Positions 18,237 through 27,136 of a stretch of DNA of 64,000 bases are shown piece after piece (position 1 is the stretch's first letter; every line of letters starts with the position of its first letter). Position numbers and translations under genes: made by a program. The notes under the pieces are model-generated. The model was not told where the DNA came from. It saw only the letters and a program-made list of their open reading frames with translations, and did no database searches. The stretch spans positions 1 through 64,000 of the forward strand of contig JAPXLN010000004.1 in NCBI GenBank assembly GCA_033809515.1, read 5' to 3'. The DNA is from JAPXLN01 sp033809515 (lineage in GTDB: Bacteria; Bacillota; Sulfobacillia; Fermentithermobacillales; Fermentithermobacillaceae).

Positions 18237-19418
18237 TTGAACAAGGTCTCTTTACTCATAATTGACCCTTCCCAGGGAGCTTCTCTGGAGGGAAGGCTAA
18301 GGAAATACCCTGGCATTGACGTGGTGGGAACGAGCGACAGCCCCGACGTGGGTTTTACCATGGCAGAGCGGTATCGGCCTGATATCGTCATGCTGAACGT
18401 GGATTTTCAGGGAGATAAGGGGGTCTCTCTGGCTGAAGCTTTGGCCGCGGAATTTCCCGATGCTGGGTTGGTGTTTCTGACCGGGTCAGAAACTAGCAGG
18501 GTGCTTCGTCTTGCCCTAGACACAGGCGCAAAAGACGTGGTCATCCTGCCCGTAGACGATGACAAGCTGGAGCGCACTGTGGAAAGAGCTATCCAGCAGC
18601 ACATGCGGCGTGCAGCCCATCTGGGAGAAAGAAAAAGGGCTCCTCAGTTCAAGACCATAACCGTGTTCAGCACAAAAGGAGGCGTGGGCAAAACTACGGT
18701 GGCACTGAACCTGGCCCTGGCCATCAGGAGCATAACCGGCGGGACAGTCGCCCTGGTTGACCTGGATCTTTTTTCGGGAAACCTGGCGCTCATGGCCGGG
18801 GTTCCATGGAAGCACTCGATTAAGGATCTGGTTGACGACATTAACACACTGGACGAAGAGAGCCTTCATGGTTACTGCGCAGAAGGTCGTTCGGGTGTAA
18901 GGATCTTGTCTGCGCCGGTGCATCCGGATTTTGCAGGCTTTGTCCAGCCGGAGCATGTTCAAACTTTGCTGGGCATTATGAACCGGGCTTTCAACTACGT
19001 GATCGTAGATGCTCCGTCATATGTCCACGATACGGTCATCCCTGCCCTGGAAAAGGCTGACGAGATTCTTCTGATTACCACTTTGGATCTGGCTTCTGTT
19101 CAGAACCTGAAGCAATGTGCAGAGCTTTTGGACCGTTTGTCAATGCGTACCAAGGCAAGGATAGTTGTTAACAGGGCCGGATACAGCGGCGGTCTGAAGG
19201 TTAAGGACCTTGAGGACGAGCTGGGAATGCCGGTGGAATGCGTTATCCCTAACAACGACAAGGCGGCAGTGGATGCCGTTAACCTGGGAGAACCTCTCTT
19301 TGCATCTGCAAGGAATTCGCTTGTAGGTCGCCGTTTTGAGGAGCTTGCCGTAAAAATGCTTACAGATGAAGATCGGTTGCAGTCGCCGGCGGCATCCAGG
19401 GCAGCCAGGAGGAAGTGA
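18237..19418 (+). CDS. cpaE: CpaE/TadZ: receiver-like plus ParA/MinD-type ATPase
   Basis: A 393-residue cytoplasmic protein placing the pilus machine. Residues 1-120 form a receiver-like domain (SLLIIDPSQGASLEGRL, DIVMLNVDF, GAKDVVILPVDDDKL). The Asp that would be phosphorylated is not in a normal setting, so it is probably an atypical receiver, as is usual for TadZ. An ATPase domain follows with the deviant Walker A FSTKGGVGKTTVALNLA and VDLDLFSGNLAL. The TTG at 18237 with AGAGGAG upstream is preferred over the open frame back to 18168. Stop and cpaF start overlap by four bases. Confidence 0.93.
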   Translation: MNKVSLLIIDPSQGASLEGRLRKYPGIDVVGTSDSPDVGFTMAERYRPDIVMLNVDFQGDKGVSLAEALAAEFPDAGLVFLTGSETSRVLRLALDTGAKDVVILPVDDDKLERTVERAIQQHMRRAAHLGERKRAPQFKTITVFSTKGGVGKTTVALNLALAIRSITGGTVALVDLDLFSGNLALMAGVPWKHSIKDLVDDINTLDEESLHGYCAEGRSGVRILSAPVHPDFAGFVQPEHVQTLLGIMNRAFNYVIVDAPSYVHDTVIPALEKADEILLITTLDLASVQNLKQCAELLDRLSMRTKARIVVNRAGYSGGLKVKDLEDELGMPVECVIPNNDKAAVDAVNLGEPLFASARNSLVGRRFEELAVKMLTDEDRLQSPAASRAARRK

Positions 19419-20785
19419 AAAGGGTGTCATTGCTTCAAAAAAGGCTTCAGGAACTGGAGAACTCATACCGGCCCCGGGCCGTGACCCAGCTGCCCGGGGC
19501 TGTGCCGGTTTCCAAGAAAGACGTATGGATGCAGGCCAAAGAAAGGGTTATGCATGAGGCGGTGAGGGCTCTTGCGGTAGATGCGGTTGAGGACATGACA
19601 GGGGCTGAGAAGTCTAAGTACCTTTCCCAAGAGGTCGGAAATCTGGCTGAAGATATTCTGGAAAGCATGGATCTGGCCTTTACCAGGGCTGAGTTTCACC
19701 GGCTGGTGGGTGAGATCATCAGTGAGATGACAGGATACGGCCCGATAACGTCTCTTCTTGCTGACAGCAGCGTCAACGAGATCATGGTCAACGGGCCGAA
19801 CCAGGTCTACGTGGAACGGTCGGGCAAAATCGAGCTGACCGGTGTGACTTTCAGAGATGATGCCCACGTTATGCATGTGATTGAGAGGATCGTAGCTCCT
19901 CTGGGGAAAAGGATTGATGAAAGCTCTCCTATGGTAGACGGACGGCTTCCTGACGGTTCCCGTATAAACGCGACTATACCGCCTGTGTCTCTTACAGGGC
20001 CGGTGCTGACCATACGAAAGTTCTCGGCAACTCCCTTGGGCATGTCTGACCTCATTCGCTTCGGCACCATGTCTACCAGCATGGCTTTGTTCTTGAAAGC
20101 CTGCGTTGAGGGGCGCCTTAACGTAGTAGTGGGAGGGGGAACCGCCAGCGGAAAGACTACCACCTTGAATGTTCTTTCGTCGTGCATTCCCAACAACGAA
20201 CGGATCATAACCATAGAAGACGCTGCAGAGCTCAAGCTTCAGCAAGAGCATGTGGTAAGGCTAGAGTCACGGCCTGCCAACATAGAAGGCAAAGGCAAGA
20301 TAGCCATACGAGACCTGGTCATTAACTCTTTGCGTATGCGTCCTGACCGGATTATCGTAGGCGAGGTTCGCGGCGGAGAAGCCTTGGACATGCTTCAGGC
20401 CATGAACACAGGCCACGACGGTTCTTTGACCACAGGACACGCAAACTCTCCTCGGGACCTTCTTTCAAGGCTTGAAACAATGGTGCTTATGGCAGGAATG
20501 GAGCTCCCGGTCAAGGCCATTCGCGACCAGATCGTCTCAGCCATAGACCTCATAGTCTACCAGAGCAGGTTCAAAGACGGGTCGCGCAAGATCACCAAGA
20601 TCACGGAAGTTGTAGGCATGGAAGGCGATGTCATTACCCTTCAAGACGTTTTCACCTATGAGCAGCAAGGCGTTTCAGAGGATGGCAAGGTTCTCGGGTC
20701 TTTCAGATCAACAGGCGTCTTGCCCAAATGTTTGCAGAGTCTGGAATCTAAAGGAGTCCGCCTGCCTGCCTCCATTTTTGCCTGA
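19415..20785 (+). CDS. cpaF: CpaF/TadA pilus assembly ATPase
   Basis: A 456-residue secretion ATPase of the type II/IV family that powers Flp pilus polymerisation. Motifs: Walker A GGGTASGKTTT (Ala where most have Gly), Asp box ITIEDAAELKL, Walker B PDRIIVGEVRGGEALDMLQAMNTGHDGSLTTGHAN with the His box, and an N-terminal all-alpha domain with MTGYGPITSLLADSSVNEIMVNGP. The GTG start at 19415 shares bases with the cpaE stop, so the proteins are made together. It should form a hexamer on the cytoplasmic face with TadB and TadC. Confidence 0.95.
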   Translation: MKRVSLLQKRLQELENSYRPRAVTQLPGAVPVSKKDVWMQAKERVMHEAVRALAVDAVEDMTGAEKSKYLSQEVGNLAEDILESMDLAFTRAEFHRLVGEIISEMTGYGPITSLLADSSVNEIMVNGPNQVYVERSGKIELTGVTFRDDAHVMHVIERIVAPLGKRIDESSPMVDGRLPDGSRINATIPPVSLTGPVLTIRKFSATPLGMSDLIRFGTMSTSMALFLKACVEGRLNVVVGGGTASGKTTTLNVLSSCIPNNERIITIEDAAELKLQQEHVVRLESRPANIEGKGKIAIRDLVINSLRMRPDRIIVGEVRGGEALDMLQAMNTGHDGSLTTGHANSPRDLLSRLETMVLMAGMELPVKAIRDQIVSAIDLIVYQSRFKDGSRKITKITEVVGMEGDVITLQDVFTYEQQGVSEDGKVLGSFRSTGVLPKCLQSLESKGVRLPASIFA

Positions 20786-20790
20786 AAGGA

Positions 20791-21855
20791 GTGGCCTGGT
20801 TGGTTCTTGTTATAGCCCTGTCAGCTTCTTTTTTTGCTATGCTGGTTACAGGCAGAGTAGTTGACTCTGTGACAGCCCGGCCGCGACGCCTTAGGGAAAG
20901 GCTTGAGCTTGTAGGAGCGCCAAGCACGCCAATCGGGAGTCCCGCAGGAACTGACCTTGCAGGCGCAGCCGGCGCCGGCGACAGAAACCCAGGTCCCTCC
21001 AGGGCCCGGCAAAGCCCTGCAATCCAGCGAAAAAGCCCCTTTTCAGGTTTGGGGGCCCTCAGAGACAGATTGTCAGACATATCCTTGCCAGGCTCAGTTT
21101 TTTTCGGCCGGCACCTTGACAAATTGCGCCACGAACTGGTCAAGGCGGGAATCCCCCTCAAGCCTGAAGAAATGGCTGGCCTTGCAGGTCTTCTTGTGGC
21201 CGCGGGTTTTGGGTGTGGGATGCTCCTTTCCAGACGGGTATTGATTGCAGCTTTCCTGGGGGCTGCAGGAGCCCTGGTTCCAATGCTGTGGATAAGATCC
21301 GCTCAGAAGAAACGGGTATCGTGCATTGAAGGCCAGCTTCTTAATGCACTGGTACTTATAGCTAATTCCCTGCGGGCAGGTCACAGCTTCATGCAGGCAG
21401 TGGAACTGGCCGCCAGGGAAACCGGGCCGCCTCTTGGCCTTGAGTTTGCCAGGGTCAGCCGGGAAGGCAAAATGGGCCTTCCGGTTGAGGAGACCCTGGC
21501 AAACCTTACAGCACGCGTTAACAGCAAAGACCTGGAACTTGCCATCACCGGCGTCTTGATTCAGAGGCAGGTGGGAGGGAACCTAGCTCAAGTCTTAGAC
21601 AGCATTGCAGGCACCATAGACAAGCGCATTAAAACAAAAGCAAGGATACAGGTTGTGACAGCTCAGGGCAGGCTTTCTGCCTGGATAATCTCTGTTCTTC
21701 CCTTTGCCCTGGGGGCCTTGGTTTTTGGGGCGTACCCGGAGTTCGGCCGGATTATGCTGGTAGAGCCCCTGGGGGTAGCAATGCTGGCAGGCGCCTTCGT
21801 ACTTCTCGTAATTGGCATACTGGTAATCCGTAAGGTGGTAGACGTCGATGTTTGA
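20791..21855 (+). CDS. tadB: TadB, inner-membrane platform protein
   Basis: A 354-residue type II secretion F-domain protein. An N-terminal helix is followed by a Pro/Ala/Gly-rich linker (about 35-85), two helices, the cytoplasmic F domain (IEGQLLNALVLIANSLRAGHSFMQAVELAARETGPPLG and ELAITGVLIQRQVGGNLAQVLDSI) and a C-terminal helix pair. It would pair with TadC to form the platform driven by CpaF. GTG start at 20791, five bases after cpaF, with GAAAGGAG overlapping the cpaF stop; overlaps tadC by eight bases. Confidence 0.93.
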   Translation: MAWLVLVIALSASFFAMLVTGRVVDSVTARPRRLRERLELVGAPSTPIGSPAGTDLAGAAGAGDRNPGPSRARQSPAIQRKSPFSGLGALRDRLSDISLPGSVFFGRHLDKLRHELVKAGIPLKPEEMAGLAGLLVAAGFGCGMLLSRRVLIAAFLGAAGALVPMLWIRSAQKKRVSCIEGQLLNALVLIANSLRAGHSFMQAVELAARETGPPLGLEFARVSREGKMGLPVEETLANLTARVNSKDLELAITGVLIQRQVGGNLAQVLDSIAGTIDKRIKTKARIQVVTAQGRLSAWIISVLPFALGALVFGAYPEFGRIMLVEPLGVAMLAGAFVLLVIGILVIRKVVDVDV

Positions 21856-22786
21856 GAGCCTAACGCCAATACACACAATATCCTTCTTCGTTTCTCTATG
21901 GGCGGTGCTGATTCTTGCAGCTCTTTGGCGTTTACTTAGTGCCAAACGCACATTCGTGCTTGAGCGCCTTGACGCCATGGCATCCGGTAAACCCCAGGAC
22001 GAAGAGGATATTCTGGCAAAGCCCTTGCTGGAGCGAACCTTAGGCCCCCTGGCCAGACAACTGGGGTCGGCCATGGGGCAGATCACTCCAGGAAAGATGC
22101 TGGCAGAGACAGAGGCCAGGTTGGTCAGGGCAGGAAACCCCAAGAATACGCGTCCGGGCGATGTTTTGGCTGCACAGGGAATTCTGGGTTTGGCGTTTTT
22201 CTCAGGGAGTCCTGTTATCCTCCGGTTTCTGGGCTATTCAGGTTTGCGTTTGGTCTTTTTGTCGCTTGCATTGGGCGTTCTCGCCGCCTACATGCCGTGG
22301 TTCTGGCTGACCAGGACCGCAACCAGGCGCCAGGAGGAGATCCGCCGCAACCTGCCGGATGTCATGGACTTCCTGGTAGTCTGCCTTGAGGCTGGCCTGT
22401 CCTTTGACATGGGTCTTCTGAGGGTTTCCGAGAAGTTCCGCGGCGCTGCAGGCGAGGAGTTTCAGCGGACTTTGAGGGAGATTCAGCTGGGCAAACCCCG
22501 AAGAGACGCTCTCAGAGACATGGCAGACAGGGTTGACCTTGAAGAGCTCACTTTCCTGGTAAACGCTGTAGTGCAAGCAGAGCAGCTGGGCGTAGGACTC
22601 ACCGGCGTTTTCAGACTTCAGTCAGATCTCATAAGAGACAGACGTCAGCAGCAAATTGAGGAATCAGCCATGAAGGCCCCTGTTAAGATGCTCTTTCCCC
22701 TCATCTTGTTCATCTTCCCGTCTATCCTCGTTGTTATCCTTGGACCTGCTATCCTCAATATAATGGCGACCCTTGCCGGCAGGTAG
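21848..22786 (+). CDS. tadC: TadC, inner-membrane platform protein
   Basis: A 312-residue type II secretion F-domain protein, partner of TadB. It has an N-terminal helix, paired central helices, the F domain (RRNLPDVMDFLVVCLEAGLSFDMGLLRVSEKF and ELTFLVNAVVQAEQLGVGLTGVFRLQSDLIRDRRQQQIEE), and a C-terminal helix (KMLFPLILFIFPSILVVILGPAIL). The start overlaps the end of tadB. It is the last core Tad gene. Confidence 0.94.
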   Translation: MFESLTPIHTISFFVSLWAVLILAALWRLLSAKRTFVLERLDAMASGKPQDEEDILAKPLLERTLGPLARQLGSAMGQITPGKMLAETEARLVRAGNPKNTRPGDVLAAQGILGLAFFSGSPVILRFLGYSGLRLVFLSLALGVLAAYMPWFWLTRTATRRQEEIRRNLPDVMDFLVVCLEAGLSFDMGLLRVSEKFRGAAGEEFQRTLREIQLGKPRRDALRDMADRVDLEELTFLVNAVVQAEQLGVGLTGVFRLQSDLIRDRRQQQIEESAMKAPVKMLFPLILFIFPSILVVILGPAILNIMATLAGR

Positions 22787-22851
22787 GACAGTTCCCGGTT
22801 CCCGGAGAAGTAAGGCAAAGACCATTTTGGGTAGGGGAAGGTGTTCCTAAT

Positions 22852-23196
22852 ATGGTGGTGAACACTGTCACCGGGCGTACGCTGGTCCAACGTCTGCAAA
22901 GAGCTGAGACGTTCGGCACAAGGCTTGCCGGTCTCATGTTTCGTCCGGAGATGGCCACAGGCGAAGGTCTCCTGCTTACCCCCTGCAAAGGCATTCACAC
23001 GTTTTTCATGCGCTTTTGTATAGATGTAGTTTATCTTGACGGTGATATGCAGGTCATAGCTGCTTTTCCGGAGGTGAAGCCCTGGAGGGTTCTGCCCCAG
23101 ATGGCCCGCGCCGCATGTGTGCTTGAGATGGCGCCGGGAGTCCTGTCGGAAAGCGGTACCAGGGCAGGCCATGCGCTTGCGATTGCTGACGCCTAA
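22852..23196 (+). CDS. DUF192 family protein
   Basis: A 114-residue member of the DUF192 family (PF02643), recognisable from GTRLAGLMFRPEMATGEGLLLTPCKGIHTFFMRFCIDVVYLD and the C-terminal ARAACVLEMAPGVL. Family members are small beta proteins with no settled function; many are exported, but no signal peptide is seen here. It lies 65 bases after tadC and DUF192 genes often travel with Tad clusters, so it may be the last gene of that operon. Start ATG 22852 follows GGGGAAGGTG. Confidence 0.85.
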   Translation: MVVNTVTGRTLVQRLQRAETFGTRLAGLMFRPEMATGEGLLLTPCKGIHTFFMRFCIDVVYLDGDMQVIAAFPEVKPWRVLPQMARAACVLEMAPGVLSESGTRAGHALAIADA

Positions 23197-23232
23197 GGGA
23201 CCGGTTCTGCATAGACTGGCACGGTGGTTTCT

Positions 23233-23718
23233 ATGGGCAAAGAGCAAGAAGAGTTTCGCACCTTCAGAGGCTACTCCCTGGCAGATGACCAGGGACGGCT
23301 CACTCCTGGCATGGAAGACTACCTTGAGATGATCTACCGTATGACCGGAGGGAAGGAGCATACGCGTCTTTTCGACCTTGCTGCAGCACTCAACGTACAG
23401 CCGCCTTCGGCAACCCGCATGGTACAGCGTCTTGCCGATGCAGGGCTGGTGCATTACGAGAGATATGGGGTCATTGAGTTGACTTCTGTAGGAAGAGAGC
23501 AGGGCTTGAGCCTTCTCAACAGGCATGATCTGATTGCAGAGTTTCTTCAGATGATGGGCGTGAGAGAGAACGTTCTCAAGGACACTGAGCGAATTGAGCA
23601 TAACATAAGCCACGAGCTGTTCTGGAGGATTTCGGAATTTGTGGCGTTTGGGAAAAAGAACCCGAAGTGGCTCCAAGAGTTCCTTCGGGAGCAGCTGCAG
23701 GAGCAGATTCAGGAGTAG
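23233..23718 (+). CDS. mntR: MntR-like DtxR-family metalloregulator
   Basis: The protein of about 161 residues has a winged helix (RLFDLAAALNVQPPSATRMVQRLADAGLVHYER) and dimerisation domain but no SH3 domain, as in MntR. The metal ligands of B. subtilis MntR are all present: Asp and Glu in TPGMEDYLEMIY, His in NRHDLIAEFL, and Glu-Glu-His in TERIEHNISHE. It probably senses Mn2+ or Fe2+ and represses metal uptake. It ends seven bases from the convergent feoB, so feoAB is a plausible target. Start is ATG 23233 or GTG 23224; neither has a strong ribosome site. Confidence 0.87.
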   Translation: MGKEQEEFRTFRGYSLADDQGRLTPGMEDYLEMIYRMTGGKEHTRLFDLAAALNVQPPSATRMVQRLADAGLVHYERYGVIELTSVGREQGLSLLNRHDLIAEFLQMMGVRENVLKDTERIEHNISHELFWRISEFVAFGKKNPKWLQEFLREQLQEQIQE

Positions 23719-23725
23719 CCCTCCT

Positions 23726-25591
23726 TTACAGCCCCAGGACCTTAAAGAGCGAGTTGAGCAAGATCAAAAGCCCGGCGCCTACTGCTGTGGGTATTACGGC
23801 TGATAACAGGGTCCATTTTCTGCTTCCGGTTTCTTTGTATATGGTATAGACCGTGGTTCCGCAGGGAAAATGGCACAGGCAGAAGATGAGGACGCTCAGG
23901 GCCGTTGTCCAGCGCCATCCACGGGATGCCAGAATGGCGCCCATCAGACTCAGGGAATCTACCTTCACCATTGCTCCTTGAGAAAGGTAACTCATTAGCG
24001 CTACCGGGAGGACAATCTCGTTGGCAGGGAAACCAAGGATAAAGGCTGAAAGCATGACCCCGTCCATCCCCATTAGGGTAGCTGCCGGATGCAGCCATGT
24101 GGCAAGATGACCGGTTAAGCTTGTGCCTTGCACAAACACGTTTGACAAAACCCACGTAAGGGCGCCAAAGGGGGCAGCCACGGCGACTGCTCTTTTGAGC
24201 ACCCAGACTGTGCGGTCTTTGAACGATCGCACCACTATTTGGAGAAGATCCGGCTTCCGGTAGGGCGGCAATTCCAGAACAAATGACGAGGGCACGCCTT
24301 TGAGCAAAGTGACTGAAAGCAGCCAGGAAACCCCAAGGGTAATGCCTACCCCCAATACCACTGTGGCCATGACTGCAAGGGCGGGAAGAGCAAAGCTCCC
24401 GGCGACCTGGCCGCTGAAAAATATGGCGCATATGGCGATCAACGTGGGAAACCGACCGTTACAGGGCACGAAGTTGTTGGTGAGAATGGCGATAAGCTGT
24501 TCCCGGGGCGACTCGATGATCCGAGCAGCTATGACTCCTGCAGCGTTGCATCCAAACCCCATGCTCATAGTCAGAGCTTGCTTGCCGTGACCGCCTGCCT
24601 TGTGAAACAAATGGTCCAGATTGAAAGCTACCCGCGGCAAGTATCCCAGGTCCTCAAGGAGCGTAAAAAGGGGGAAGAAGATGGCCATTGGCGGCAGCAT
24701 GACTGAGATTACCCACGCCAGTGTCCGGTAGGTTCCCAGGACCAAAAGCCCGTGGAGCCACGTTGGGCTTCCTATGGCCAGCATGCCTTGACTTAGTTTG
24801 TCTTCAAGGAAGAACAGGACTCGGGCCAAGAGCTCCGACGGGTAGTTTGCCAGAGAGATGGTTATGGCAAATACCAGCCCGAGCAGAAGGAGCATAATGG
24901 GTATTCCGAAGCGCCTTGAGGTGATTATGTCGTCAATCCGTTTGGTTGCGCTTCCTTCTCCTTCGGGTGTCCTGCTCAAAATCACTTTTCCGGCGATTTC
25001 CTCACATCGATGGAAAAGTTCATGAATATCTTCGCTAGTGATTTGCGAGGACCTGGACAGGCCTGCGTCGTCCTGGCTGTTCTGTGTGTCAAAGCTTAGG
25101 GTCTCGTAGATTTTCTCTATAAGCTGCGGTATGCCCGTCCGGTTTCTGGCTGATACAGGAACCACAGGCACCCCCAGTTCTCTGGATAGTCCGGGGACGT
25201 CAATTTCGAGGCCCTTCTTATTTGCTTCATCCATGAGGTTAAGGCATACCAGGGTTCTTTGGGCTATGGGAACGATCTGAAACACCAGGCACAGGTTGCG
25301 CTCGAGGCTGGTGGCGTCTACAACGCAGACCACCAGATCCGGCCGCTTTGTTACCAGATAGTCCCCTGCAAGTTGCTCTTCATAGGAGTGAGCTCTCAGT
25401 GAGTACGTGCCCGGGAGGTCTACCAGGCGGAAACTGCGCCCGTTGTATGAGACGTACCCGTAGAAGAGGTCCACTGTCTTCCCGGGCCAATTGCCTGTGT
25501 GCTGGTTGAGTCCGGTAAGAGCGTTGAATACGGTGCTCTTTCCGACATTGGGGTTGCCGGCCAGAGCTACTGTGAAGGGCTGGGTCTGCAT
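23726..25591 (-). CDS. feoB: Ferrous iron transporter FeoB
   Basis: A 621-residue Fe2+ importer. The N-terminal GTPase domain has G1 GNPNVGKST (about residue 12), the threonine-containing switch HTGNWPGKTVD, G3 DLPGTYSLRAHS and G4 NLMDE; a helical GDI domain follows, then eight or so membrane helices with the two Gate motifs (FVPCNGRFPTLIAICAIFF near the middle). The ATG at 25591 has AAGGAGGAGG upstream. It overlaps feoA by 25 bases, indicating coupled translation. Somewhat shorter than E. coli FeoB (773) but normal for Bacillota. Iron supply fits the many Fe-S proteins in the window. Confidence 0.96.
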   Translation of the reverse strand: MQTQPFTVALAGNPNVGKSTVFNALTGLNQHTGNWPGKTVDLFYGYVSYNGRSFRLVDLPGTYSLRAHSYEEQLAGDYLVTKRPDLVVCVVDATSLERNLCLVFQIVPIAQRTLVCLNLMDEANKKGLEIDVPGLSRELGVPVVPVSARNRTGIPQLIEKIYETLSFDTQNSQDDAGLSRSSQITSEDIHELFHRCEEIAGKVILSRTPEGEGSATKRIDDIITSRRFGIPIMLLLLGLVFAITISLANYPSELLARVLFFLEDKLSQGMLAIGSPTWLHGLLVLGTYRTLAWVISVMLPPMAIFFPLFTLLEDLGYLPRVAFNLDHLFHKAGGHGKQALTMSMGFGCNAAGVIAARIIESPREQLIAILTNNFVPCNGRFPTLIAICAIFFSGQVAGSFALPALAVMATVVLGVGITLGVSWLLSVTLLKGVPSSFVLELPPYRKPDLLQIVVRSFKDRTVWVLKRAVAVAAPFGALTWVLSNVFVQGTSLTGHLATWLHPAATLMGMDGVMLSAFILGFPANEIVLPVALMSYLSQGAMVKVDSLSLMGAILASRGWRWTTALSVLIFCLCHFPCGTTVYTIYKETGSRKWTLLSAVIPTAVGAGLLILLNSLFKVLGL

Positions 25592-25860
25592 ATGGCCTCC
25601 TCCTTGCGAACGATTATGGATTGAGCTTCCTTGCTCCGAAGGGCGACTGTGGTCTGCCGGGCTGTAACGGCTATGAGGTTGTTCGCAGGGCCGGTTCTCA
25701 CCACCCTTAAGGGGCACCCGGGTGTAAACCCAAGGTCAATGAGTCGCTCTTTTAAGGGTCCGGCAGTATTGACTTCCACCAGCGTTCCGACGACCTGTGG
25801 CGGAAGGCCGGAAAGCTCGATTAGCCCGTCTTGCTCTCTACCTGTGGTATCAGCCTTCAT
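25567..25860 (-). CDS. feoA: FeoA, SH3-like partner of FeoB
   Basis: A 97-residue cytoplasmic protein with the FeoA fold: LSGLPPQVVGTLVEVN, RLIDLGFTPGCPLRVVRTGPANNLIAV and VALRSKEAQSIIV. It has a slightly long C-terminal tail that covers the feoB start. ATG 25860 is chosen because the family begins here and GGAGGGAT lies upstream; the frame is open to 26034. Upstream lie a triple 11-bp repeat and spaced inverted repeats that may control iron uptake. Confidence 0.9.
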   Translation of the reverse strand: MKADTTGREQDGLIELSGLPPQVVGTLVEVNTAGPLKERLIDLGFTPGCPLRVVRTGPANNLIAVTARQTTVALRSKEAQSIIVRKEEAICRPSPSQ

Positions 25861-25949
25861 GTTAGCTGATATCCCTCCTTGTTGGCATTGGCAATTGGGT
25901 CCTGGGTTGCAGCCTTGCGTCCTGCAAAGTCTTACGGTACCCAAGGGGA

Positions 25950-25982
25950 TTCCATGGATCTTCCATGGATCTTCCATGGATC
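25950..25982. repeat. Three tandem copies of an 11-bp unit upstream of feoA
   Basis: TTCCATGGATC is repeated three times without a break (25950-25960, 25961-25971, 25972-25982). Each unit contains the palindrome TCCATGGA, so identical dyads recur every 11 bases, about one DNA turn, on one face of the helix. The position, about 90-120 bases upstream of feoA and 117 before the WYL gene, suits a regulator-binding array, but no known metal box matches. Confidence 0.75.
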
Positions 25983-26098
25983 TTATGAAAACCTGGCAAT
26001 GTTTGCTACAGCTAAGTGTGTTAGTGCACAGCAAATCAGAAAGTAGAGGGTTTTCGCCAGGTTAGGTTGAATGCAGGGTAAAAGGAGGATTATTCTGT

Positions 26099-27136
26099 AT
26101 GCAGTCTGAGCTGCCCACGCCCCAGGATTTAGGAGTTAACCTGGTAGGTTTTTGGCGCCTCTGCGAGATTCACCGGCTTATTTCTGAGGGGGCATACCCC
26201 AATTGCAGTTTGCTTGCCGGGCGTCTTGGGGTACACAGGCGAACTGTTGAACGGGATATCGAGAGGATGCGAGATCTGTTCAGGGCGCCTATTGATTACG
26301 ACGCTGCCCGGCGAGGGTACTTCTATGCCCAGCCATACGCCATGCCTCCAATGAGACTGCAGGAAGGGGAAGCCATTGTCCTTTTTATGGGGCAAAAGCT
26401 CCTGGCCCAGTGCAAGGGGACGCCCTTTGAGGGCTTCCTTCAGAACGCCATGGCTAAGATAGCCATGCTTCTTCCTCAGGAAATCGAGATCGACCTTGAA
26501 CGCACCATTAAGGCCGTATCTTTTCATGTGGACCCGCTGCGGGGCGAAGAGATGGAGGTGGCCGGAAATTACCATGTTCTCGCAGAAGCTATCTCCAACC
26601 GGCGCAGGGTTGACATGGTGTACTACTCTGCGGCAAGAGGAGTTATCACCTCCAGAAAGGTGGACCCGTATCACATAAGGTTTGCTGAAGGAGCCTGGTA
26701 TCTGATTGGGTACTGTCATCTCCGGGAAGAAGTCCGTACTTTTGCCATAGACAGGATTGTGTCTCTCTCCCCGGGCGACCAGGAGTTCAAATACCCTGCT
26801 GACTTCTCTGTGGACGACTATCTTGCTGATGCCCTGGTATTGGAAAGAGGCGAGCCCCGGCGGGTTGTAATAGAGTTTAGTTCTGAGGCAGCCCCCTATG
26901 TGCGAGGACGGCGCTGGCACTCCAGCCAGGTTCTTGAGGAACTCCCCGGAGGCGGGTTGAAAATGACGCTGATTGTAGGCGGGATAGGTGAGGTGACCCG
27001 GTGGGTCATGAGCTACGGAAGCAACGCCGAGGTGCTTGAGCCTAAGGATCTGCGTGTCCGGATTGCCGGTGAGTTTGAGACGGCCCTTGAGCTCTATGAG
27101 CGATCAGGGAGGGATAAGGTTGTTTTCACGACTTGA
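26099..27136 (+). CDS. HTH-WYL domain transcriptional regulator
   Basis: A 345-residue regulator with an N-terminal winged helix (LAGRLGVHRRTVERDIERMRDLFRAPIDYDAARRGYFY), a WYL domain (REVDPYH-like region; GAWYLIGYCHLREEVRTFAIDRI) and the WCX C-terminal extension (VVIEFSSEAAPYVRGRRWHSSQVLEELPGGGLKMTL). WYL domains bind nucleic-acid or nucleotide ligands and often regulate CRISPR or other defence genes. The stop codon lies inside the next gene, which encodes a Cas6-like protein, so the two are one unit. ATG 26099 with AAAGGAGGAT upstream. Confidence 0.92.
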   Translation: MQSELPTPQDLGVNLVGFWRLCEIHRLISEGAYPNCSLLAGRLGVHRRTVERDIERMRDLFRAPIDYDAARRGYFYAQPYAMPPMRLQEGEAIVLFMGQKLLAQCKGTPFEGFLQNAMAKIAMLLPQEIEIDLERTIKAVSFHVDPLRGEEMEVAGNYHVLAEAISNRRRVDMVYYSAARGVITSRKVDPYHIRFAEGAWYLIGYCHLREEVRTFAIDRIVSLSPGDQEFKYPADFSVDDYLADALVLERGEPRRVVIEFSSEAAPYVRGRRWHSSQVLEELPGGGLKMTLIVGGIGEVTRWVMSYGSNAEVLEPKDLRVRIAGEFETALELYERSGRDKVVFTT

